A DNA stretch of 5,636 nt, from assembly GCA_964634675.1 (NCBI GenBank), contig CAZWLH010000088.1, forward strand, positions 1 through 5,636, in the 5' to 3' direction. The DNA is from UMGS172 sp964634675 (GTDB taxonomy: Bacteria; Bacillota; Clostridia; Oscillospirales; Acutalibacteraceae). The notes beneath the pieces were generated by a model. The model was given only the letters and a program-made list of their open reading frames with translations, did no database searches and was not told the origin of the DNA. A program made the translations under genes and the position numbers. Shown here piece after piece: positions 1 through 4,201 of the stretch (position 1 is its first letter; each line of letters opens with the position of its first letter).

Positions 1-1217
1 GAGGTCTGTCCGTCGGCAGCAGTGGAGAATATCTGGCTCTTCTTGGTAGGAATGGTGGTGTTACGCTCGATGACCTTGGTGCAAACGCCGCCCATAGTCT
101 CGATACCGAGCGAAAGCGGAGTAACGTCGAGGAGCAAAAGTCCCTTTACGTCGCCGCCTAAGACACCGCCCTGCAATGCGGCACCGATGGCAACGCACTC
201 GTCGGGGTTGATGCCCTTGAACGGATCACGGCCGATAAACTTCTTAACGGCCTCCTGAACGGCGGGGATACGGCTCGAGCCGCCGACCATAAGAACCTTG
301 TTGATGTCGGAAGCGTTGAGTCCGGAGTCGGAAAGAGCCTGACGTACGGGACCCATGGTAGCCTCTACAAGGTCTGCGGTAAGCTCGTTGAACTTAGCTC
401 TTGTGAGCTGTCCCTCATAGTGCTTCGGGCCGGTGGCGTCAACCGTTATAAACGGGAGGTTGATCTCTGCGGTGGTCATACCCGAAAGATCGATCTTGGC
501 CTTTTCTGCGGCTTCCTTGATACGCTGCATAGCCATCTTGTCGCCCGAAAGGTCGATTCCGTTCTGAGCCTTGAAGTCGGCTACGATCCAATCCATAACA
601 CGCTTGTCGAAGTCGTCGCCGCCGAGACGGTTGTTACCTGCGGTAGCAAGAACCTCCTGTACACCGTCGCCCATTTCGATAATGGAAACGTCGAAGGTAC
701 CGCCGCCGAGGTCATATACCATAACCTTCTGGTCGTCTTCCTTGTCGATACTGTAAGCAAGCGCAGCTGCAGTCGGCTCGTTGATGATACGCTTAACATC
801 AAGACCCGCTATCTTACCGGCATCCTTTGTAGCCTGACGCTGTGCATCGGTGAAGTAGGCCGGAACGGTTATAACAGCCTCGGTAACGGGAGCACCGAGA
901 TAGCTTTCGGCATCGGCCTTGAGCTTCTGAAGAATGATGGCCGAAATTTCCTGCGGAGTGTACTTCTTGCCGTCGATGTCGACGTTATAGTTTGCACCCA
1001 TTTCTCTCTTAATGGAAATGACGGTTCTGTCGGGGTTGGTGATAGCCTGACGCTTTGCGACCTGACCTACCATTCTTTCGCCGGTCTTAGAAAAAGCGAC
1101 GACCGACGGGGTTGTTCTTGCACCTTCTGCGTTGGGGATAACAACGGCCTCGCCGCCCTCCATAACCGCTACGCAAGAGTTAGTTGTTCCAAGATCGATT
1201 CCTATAATTTTTCCCAT
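1..1217 (-). CDS. dnaK: Molecular chaperone DnaK (Hsp70), C-terminus cut by window edge
   Basis: Cytoplasmic ATP-dependent Hsp70 chaperone, working with GrpE and DnaJ. Reading from ATG at 1217, 405 complete codons stay open to the window edge; a full DnaK is usually about 600-640 residues, so most of the substrate-binding domain is missing here. Visible: phosphate loop IDLGTTNS (residues 7-14), catalytic Lys70 in SIKRE, NEPTAAALAY (146-155), second signature DLGGGTFDVS (169-178), third signature MVGGSSRIP (310-318), and the interdomain linker LLLLDVTPLSLGIE (360-373) entering the beta-sandwich domain. The ATPase domain goes from MGANYNVDIDGKKYTPQEIS straight to the ILQKLK helix, so the roughly 24-residue insertion of E. 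coli-type DnaK is absent; the short form is typical of Gram-positives. It is the third gene of the hrcA operon, 65 nt after grpE, and is expected to be controlled through CIRCE. Identification is essentially certain. Confidence 0.98.
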   Translation of the reverse strand, partial: MGKIIGIDLGTTNSCVAVMEGGEAVVIPNAEGARTTPSVVAFSKTGERMVGQVAKRQAITNPDRTVISIKREMGANYNVDIDGKKYTPQEISAIILQKLKADAESYLGAPVTEAVITVPAYFTDAQRQATKDAGKIAGLDVKRIINEPTAAALAYSIDKEDDQKVMVYDLGGGTFDVSIIEMGDGVQEVLATAGNNRLGGDDFDKRVMDWIVADFKAQNGIDLSGDKMAMQRIKEAAEKAKIDLSGMTTAEINLPFITVDATGPKHYEGQLTRAKFNELTADLVEATMGPVRQALSDSGLNASDINKVLMVGGSSRIPAVQEAVKKFIGRDPFKGINPDECVAIGAALQGGVLGGDVKGLLLLDVTPLSLGIETMGGVCTKVIERNTTIPTKKSQIFSTAADGQT

Positions 1218-1225
1218 AATAAATT

Positions 1226-1231
1226 ACCTCC
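1226..1231 (-). promoter_or_regulatory. Ribosome binding site of dnaK
   Basis: GGAGGT on the minus strand, 8 nt before the ATG at 1217. This near-perfect Shine-Dalgarno fixes the dnaK start, which also gives the canonical N-terminus MGKIIGIDLGTTNS. It is stronger than the sites of hrcA and grpE, in keeping with the higher DnaK amount expected from a shared transcript (inference). Confidence 0.85.
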
Positions 1232-1260
1232 GAAATGTGGTTTATATATTTTTTAATAAT

Positions 1261-1279
1261 AGGCTTTCGCCTAAAGCCT
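1261..1279 (-). other. Intercistronic hairpin between grpE and dnaK
   Basis: A perfect 7-bp inverted repeat, AGGCTTT / AAAGCCT, with a 5-nt loop, begins 3 nt after the grpE stop codon. In the minus-strand transcript it is followed by ATTATTAAAAAATATATAA, which is A/U-rich but has no U run, so it does not look like an intrinsic terminator. It lies in the 65-nt gap between grpE and dnaK, well upstream of the dnaK ribosome binding site. A role in protecting or processing the mRNA 3' end of grpE, or in setting the dnaK-to-grpE ratio, is inference only. Confidence 0.5.
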
Positions 1280-1282
1280 TAC

Positions 1283-1831
1283 TTAATTTGCGACCTGCAC
1301 CATTGCGGGACGTATGACCGTTTCACCGAATTTGTAGCCCTTTTGAAGGACGTTGCATACCGTGTTTTCACCGAAGCTTTCGTCCTCTATGTGCATAACG
1401 GCCTCGTGCATCGTCGGGTCAAAGCTGTCACCGACCTTGCCTATCTCGACAAGTCCCAAATCCTTGACTGCATCGGTGAGCATTTTGACTATCATCTCAA
1501 CACCCTTTGCGTAATCGGCACTGTCCTTATCGGCTGCATTGGCACGGTCGACGTTGTCGAACACGGGCAAAAGCTTTTTAAGCAGTTTTGCCGATGTGAA
1601 TTCGGCCGCCGACAGGCGCTCCTTCTCTGTACGGCGCTTGTAGTTGTCGAATTCGGCCGCCGTGCGAAGCAAAAGCTCCTTCTGAGCGGCAAGCTCGTCT
1701 TTGAGCCTCTGAAGCTCGGACTCATCGGTACCTGCCGTGCCTTCCGCTTCAACGCTTCCGTCGCACTTTTCTTCGACCTTTGCCTCTTCCTTTATATTCT
1801 CTTCTTCGGCTTTCTTTTTCTTTTCTGCCAT
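1283..1831 (-). CDS. grpE: Nucleotide exchange factor GrpE
   Basis: Homodimeric cytoplasmic exchange factor that releases ADP from DnaK and so resets the chaperone cycle. The product is 182 residues, normal for the family. Residues 1-38 are charged and low-complexity (Lys/Glu rich, probably disordered). A long helical, coiled-coil-forming stretch follows, including AAEFDNYKRRTEKE (58-71) and LLPVFDNVDRA (87-97). The beta-domain that contacts DnaK carries FDPTMHEAV (137-145) and the C-terminal family signature GYKFGETVIRPAMVQV (165-180). The ATG at 1831 has a clear ribosome binding site in the 18-nt gap after the hrcA stop, so the two genes are tightly co-transcribed. The next gene, dnaK, starts 65 nt further on. 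Nothing is truncated or unusual. Confidence 0.97.
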   Translation of the reverse strand: MAEKKKKAEEENIKEEAKVEEKCDGSVEAEGTAGTDESELQRLKDELAAQKELLLRTAAEFDNYKRRTEKERLSAAEFTSAKLLKKLLPVFDNVDRANAADKDSADYAKGVEMIVKMLTDAVKDLGLVEIGKVGDSFDPTMHEAVMHIEDESFGENTVCNVLQKGYKFGETVIRPAMVQVAN

Positions 1832-1837
1832 TTCACT

Positions 1838-1844
1838 CTTCCTT
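1838..1844 (-). promoter_or_regulatory. Ribosome binding site of grpE
   Basis: AAGGAAG on the minus strand, 6 nt before the ATG at 1831 and inside the short hrcA-grpE gap. It supports the chosen grpE start. Confidence 0.75.
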
Positions 1845-1849
1845 TCGGA

Positions 1850-2884
1850 TCATTCTTCAAGATCTTTTATAGCCTGTGTCATAACCGCACCGAGCCGCTC
1901 GGCAAAATACTCGATACTCGGTATCAGCTGCTCATATGCCATTCTGACAGGGCCTATAACTCCGATACGTCCGATATCCTCGTTACCTAAGCTGTATTTT
2001 GCGACAACAAGGCTTGACGGCTTAAGATCCTCTATGTCGGTCGTATCTCCGAATATTATTTCAATATTGTCGTGTGTGTTTGCAAGTATCGGGAAAAGGG
2101 TCTCCTGACATGCAAGCAAGCCGAGCAGCGCTCTCGCTTCGTTTTCGTCGGAGTAGCACTTCATAAGGTTCGACTCACCGCGAACGTTTATGCTTTTCGA
2201 TTGCAGCTCCTCGACCATTTCGAACACGCTCGACAAAAGCGGCATCAAAAACAGTGACAGATCGCCGCTCTTTGCGACAAGCGATTGCAGCAGCACGGGA
2301 GTGAATTTCACAAGCTCGGTGCCTATTATATCGGCTGCGACCATTCGGTCAAAGCAGGATAGCACATCGGGTGCTATATCAAAGGCACTGCGGCAAATCC
2401 GGCTTCTTGCCAAGCCGTCCGAGGTTATCAGAAGCAGCAACACGGTTCTGCGACTCATCGGAAGCACTTCAACACGTCTGACATATGTTTCCTCACGTGT
2501 GACCGTTGCCATAATCGCCGGAAGACCAGTAAGGTCCGACAAGAGCTGGCCTGCGACCGAGGCAAGATTTTCGGGATCCTTTGCGGCATCGGACAGCATC
2601 TTGTCGATGATCGTTTTAAGATCTTCGGGAACCTCACGCCGGTTCATAAGCTCTTCAAAATAGAAGCTGTAACCGTTGCTTGTCGGTTGTCTGCCGGCCG
2701 AGGTGTGCGGTTGCGAAAGAAGTCCCAACTCACAAAGCTCGCTCATTTCATTTCTGAGAGTTGCCGGTGAAACCCCGAGTCCCGTAAGCTCAAGCAGGTA
2801 TTTCGAACCGACCGGCTCGCCCGTTTTGAGATAAGACTTTATCAAAGCCGCCAATATGATCCTTTTGCGTTCGCTTAATTCCAC
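1850..2884 (-). CDS. hrcA: Heat-inducible transcription repressor HrcA (GTG start)
   Basis: Repressor that binds the CIRCE operator and shuts off class I heat-shock genes; in the family its activity depends on the GroE chaperonin, which links repression to folding load. From GTG at 2884 the product is 344 residues, the usual HrcA length. The N-terminus is a winged helix-turn-helix (about 1-70) with VSPATLRNEMSEL (38-50) and the wing SQPHTSAGRQPTSNGY (57-72). The GAF-like and inserted dimerisation regions follow. The C-terminal block IFGDTTDIEDLKPSSLVVAKYS (277-298) and IGVIGPVRMAYEQLIPSIEY (308-327) is typical. The GTG was chosen because it has a ribosome binding site 7 nt upstream and gives the family N-terminus (fMet)-ELSERKRIILAALI. 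The upstream in-frame ATG at 2983 would place promoter and operator inside the gene. hrcA is first in the operon and very likely autoregulated. Confidence 0.97.
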   Translation of the reverse strand: MELSERKRIILAALIKSYLKTGEPVGSKYLLELTGLGVSPATLRNEMSELCELGLLSQPHTSAGRQPTSNGYSFYFEELMNRREVPEDLKTIIDKMLSDAAKDPENLASVAGQLLSDLTGLPAIMATVTREETYVRRVEVLPMSRRTVLLLLITSDGLARSRICRSAFDIAPDVLSCFDRMVAADIIGTELVKFTPVLLQSLVAKSGDLSLFLMPLLSSVFEMVEELQSKSINVRGESNLMKCYSDENEARALLGLLACQETLFPILANTHDNIEIIFGDTTDIEDLKPSSLVVAKYSLGNEDIGRIGVIGPVRMAYEQLIPSIEYFAERLGAVMTQAIKDLEE

Positions 2885-2891
2885 CGTATCA

Positions 2892-2897
2892 CCCCTT
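2892..2897 (-). promoter_or_regulatory. Ribosome binding site of hrcA
   Basis: AAGGGG, within AAGGGGTGA, lies 7 nt before the GTG at 2884. It resembles the full anti-Shine-Dalgarno complement AAGGAGGTGA with one base missing. It decides in favour of the GTG start over the distant upstream ATG. It begins 10 nt downstream of the CIRCE repeat in the transcript. Confidence 0.75.
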
Positions 2898-2907
2898 GCT
2901 CTGTGTT

Positions 2908-2934
2908 TTAGCACTCTATCGCTTTGAGTGCTAA
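2908..2934 (-). promoter_or_regulatory. CIRCE operator (HrcA binding site)
   Basis: TTAGCACTC, a 9-nt spacer, then GAGTGCTAA: an exact match to the 9-9-9 CIRCE consensus with both arms perfect. It lies immediately downstream of the -10 box, covering the likely transcription start, and 23 nt before the hrcA GTG. HrcA bound here should block initiation of hrcA-grpE-dnaK. Because the start point falls at about its upstream arm, most or all of the dyad would also be transcribed and could fold at the very 5' end of the mRNA. It is the only CIRCE copy I find in the window. Confidence 0.97.
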
Positions 2935-2939
2935 CAATT

Positions 2940-2970
2940 ATTATAATATCACATTTTTTCGATTTGTCAA
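2940..2970 (-). promoter_or_regulatory. Vegetative promoter of the hrcA-grpE-dnaK operon
   Basis: On the minus strand a perfect -35 box TTGACA (2965-2970) is followed by GATATTATAAT. Two -10 registers fit: TATTAT (2943-2948) with a 16-nt spacer and an upstream TG (extended -10), or TATAAT (2940-2945) with a 19-nt spacer. Either places the start at about 2932-2937, at the edge of CIRCE. A housekeeping-type promoter controlled by a repressor is the standard arrangement for class I heat-shock operons in Gram-positives. Confidence 0.85.
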
Positions 2971-3040
2971 TAGTTTTTCCCAAAAAAACGAAAATATTTT
3001 TTTGACTTTCTTTGACCTTTTAAAAATCACCGCAAGGCAT
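2971..3040. other. A/T-rich upstream region of the hrcA promoter, with a short tandem repeat
   Basis: This stretch lies between the hrcA -35 box and the terminator of the gene upstream. Next to the -35 box are several A and T runs (2973-3001), which on the minus strand resemble an UP element able to contact the RNA polymerase alpha subunit. Further out, TTTGACTTTC (3001-3010) and TTTGACCTTT (3011-3020) form an imperfect 10-bp tandem repeat matching at 8 of 10 positions. No reading frame is supported here. Function is inferred only from position and composition. Confidence 0.35.
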
Positions 3041-3072
3041 ATAAAAAGCGACCGTGCATAAAGCACAGTCGC
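3041..3072 (-). terminator. Intrinsic terminator of the TIM-barrel gene
   Basis: In the minus-strand transcript a 10-bp stem, GCGACTGTGC / GCACGGTCGC with one internal U-G pair and a 5-nt loop, is followed directly by TTTTTAT. It lies about 10 nt after the stop codon at 3083-3085. It should end transcription of the gene upstream before the hrcA promoter, leaving the heat-shock operon under its own control. The plus-strand side has no T run after the stem, so it acts in one direction only. Confidence 0.9.
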
Positions 3073-3082
3073 CGCAGAGCCA

Positions 3083-4000
3083 TCATATATAATGTAAGCA
3101 TTTATCGGAATAAGCCGCTATACGTCCGCATAGATAACGTCCGATACTGCAAAGATAGCTCGCTGCAGGCAAAGCCGTTTGCTGATTGACCTTCATAAAC
3201 AGGTTATCGCTCTCGAAGGTGAAATCGCCCTTATAGCCGATCTCGGCAAGTGCCTTGCAGACCTCTTCCCAATTGACCGTTGACAAAAATGCCGCCATAG
3301 GCTCAACGTGACTGTCTTCAACACCGTTGTTGTCGTGGACGTGAAGTGCACCGAGCCGCTTTGAACCCAAAGCACGTATCATATCCTGCGCCGTTTGACC
3401 CACAAGGCCGCAGTGACCGATGTCGAGACAGGCAGTAAGATAAGGACTGTCTATCATATCGACGTATTCGCAAAATTCGTCGGGTCTTGAGCAGGTGCTG
3501 TCGAGTATGACCTTGGAAAGTGTTCCTCTCTGCCACATATTTTCGGTGGCCATAACAATGCCGTACTCCTCACAGTAGGGTATCAGCGAGCGGTAGAACT
3601 CATAATTCATTTCCTTAAGGCGCTTTGCGTTATCGCCGCCGACATAATAAAGGTGCTGATTCGGATGCACGACCGCGGTTTTGGCACCGATCGCCGCCGA
3701 TATTTCAAGACCTCTTATGACCTTTTTCCTTGCCGCTTCGGTTTTTTCGGGCTCGGCAAACGAGGTCGGAAAATAGGTGTGAGTCTGATTGAAGAACACA
3801 CCGCACCTCTCGGCAACATCTCTAAGACGCCCGGCCTCTTTAAGATAGCCGTCGCCGTTGAAAACATCGTTTTCGTCACACATTTCGCAGAGTGAAAGAT
3901 CGACCGCGTCGAAGCCGGCCTTTGCGAGTATTTTGACCGCCTCGGCACGTCCGCCCTCAACACGCTTTTCAAGTATACTTGTTGTGGATGACAATATCAT
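3083..4000 (-). CDS. TIM-barrel protein, sugar phosphate isomerase/epimerase superfamily
   Basis: A 305-residue protein of the xylose-isomerase-like / AP endonuclease 2 superfamily, predicted to be a cytoplasmic metal-dependent (beta/alpha)8 barrel. Features seen: strand-start GFDAVDLSL (29-37), FFNQTHTYFP (69-78), AAIGAKTAVVHP (102-113), MATENM with Glu153, CLDIGHCGL with Asp193 and His196, LHVHDNNG with His220 and His222, and FTFESD with Glu263. Glu/Asp/His/Glu at these barrel positions is the usual metal site of sugar epimerases in this fold, and the Asp-x-x-His spacing matches D-tagatose 3-epimerase-like enzymes. The substrate cannot be told. The ATG at 4000 has a good ribosome binding site, and the gene has its own promoter and terminator, so it appears monocistronic. 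It is divergent from the aconitase gene, which gives no clear functional clue. A hydroxypyruvate isomerase-like or inositol-catabolism-like role is possible but unsupported by neighbours. Confidence 0.88.
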   Translation of the reverse strand: MILSSTTSILEKRVEGGRAEAVKILAKAGFDAVDLSLCEMCDENDVFNGDGYLKEAGRLRDVAERCGVFFNQTHTYFPTSFAEPEKTEAARKKVIRGLEISAAIGAKTAVVHPNQHLYYVGGDNAKRLKEMNYEFYRSLIPYCEEYGIVMATENMWQRGTLSKVILDSTCSRPDEFCEYVDMIDSPYLTACLDIGHCGLVGQTAQDMIRALGSKRLGALHVHDNNGVEDSHVEPMAAFLSTVNWEEVCKALAEIGYKGDFTFESDNLFMKVNQQTALPAASYLCSIGRYLCGRIAAYSDKCLHYI

Positions 4001-4005
4001 AAAAA

Positions 4006-4012
4006 CACCTCT
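4006..4012 (-). promoter_or_regulatory. Ribosome binding site of the TIM-barrel gene
   Basis: AGAGGTG on the minus strand, 5 nt before the ATG at 4000. It supports that start codon. Confidence 0.75.
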
Positions 4013-4033
4013 TTAAAGCACTTTTTCATCTAT

Positions 4034-4062
4034 ATTATACCACCGCCGCCTTAAAACTTCAA
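4034..4062 (-). promoter_or_regulatory. Predicted promoter of the TIM-barrel gene
   Basis: On the minus strand TTGAAG (4057-4062) and a perfect TATAAT (4034-4039) are separated by 17 nt, the ideal spacing for vegetative sigma factor. The -35 box matches the consensus at 4 of 6 positions. The predicted start at about 4027 gives a leader of roughly 27 nt containing the ribosome binding site. Confidence 0.7.
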
Positions 4063-4091
4063 CCGCAAAACCGCTTTTTCGGATCAAAATT

Positions 4092-4139
4092 ACTTTTGCA
4101 AGCAAAGTTGTACGTTTTTTTAACAAAGTTTTCGTTAAA
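4092..4139. promoter_or_regulatory. Short dyads and spaced direct repeat in the divergent promoter region
   Basis: Between the two divergent promoters I see TTTGC-AA-GCAAA (4095-4106), a perfect short dyad, and TTTAAC-N9-GTTAAA (4119-4139), a second dyad ending 3 nt before the aconitase -35 box. CAAAGTT occurs at 4103-4109 and again at 4124-4130, exactly 21 nt apart, about two helical turns. These could be operator half-sites for a regulator of one or both genes. They do not match CIRCE, and they are not a good match to the ATAA-N7-TTAT dyad described for CcpC or to the CcpA cre consensus. The region is A/T-rich, so chance dyads are possible. Confidence 0.35.
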
Positions 4140-4142
4140 TCA

Positions 4143-4171
4143 TTGACAAATCGGAAGTTTTGTAGGATAAT
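4143..4171 (+). promoter_or_regulatory. Predicted promoter of the aconitase gene
   Basis: A perfect -35 box TTGACA (4143-4148) and GATAAT (4166-4171, 5 of 6 to consensus) are separated by 17 nt. The start is expected near 4178, giving a very short leader of about 24 nt that leaves no room for a riboswitch or attenuator; control should therefore act at initiation. Confidence 0.8.
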
Positions 4172-4187
4172 AGACTTACGTATTTTT

Positions 4188-4192
4188 AGGAG
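4188..4192 (+). promoter_or_regulatory. Ribosome binding site of the aconitase gene
   Basis: AGGAG, 9 nt before the ATG at 4202. The nearer ATG at 4193 is followed by a stop after two codons and is not used. Confidence 0.75.
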
Positions 4193-4201
4193 ATGATATA
4201 A

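Noticed and set aside
420..1256. A 278-codon plus-strand open frame opposite dnaK
   Set aside because: It lies antisense to well-conserved dnaK codons. Long antisense frames are a known by-product of dnaK codon usage. It has no ribosome binding site that stands out and no recognisable family.
1261..1279. Hairpin after grpE as an intrinsic terminator
   Set aside because: The stem is not followed by a U run on either strand, and termination here would separate dnaK from its only visible promoter.
1235..1990. A 251-codon plus-strand open frame opposite grpE and the end of hrcA
   Set aside because: It crosses two real minus-strand genes, and its hydrophobic Phe/Leu-rich stretch is the reverse complement of the GrpE Lys/Glu-rich N-terminus, so it is not a true membrane protein.
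2190..2663. A 157-codon plus-strand open frame opposite hrcA
   Set aside because: Antisense to conserved HrcA sequence, Ser/Arg-rich composition typical of shadow frames, and no family resemblance.
4065..4099. GCAAAA/TTTTGC long-range inverted repeat enclosing CCG/CGG, considered as a riboswitch or leader structure
   Set aside because: It lies upstream of the start points predicted for both genes, so it would not be in either leader RNA, and the pairing is short with a large loop.
4096..4110. CcpA cre-like site near TTGCAAGCAAAGTTG
   Set aside because: It resembles one half of the cre consensus, but the central CG and the second half do not match well enough to call it.
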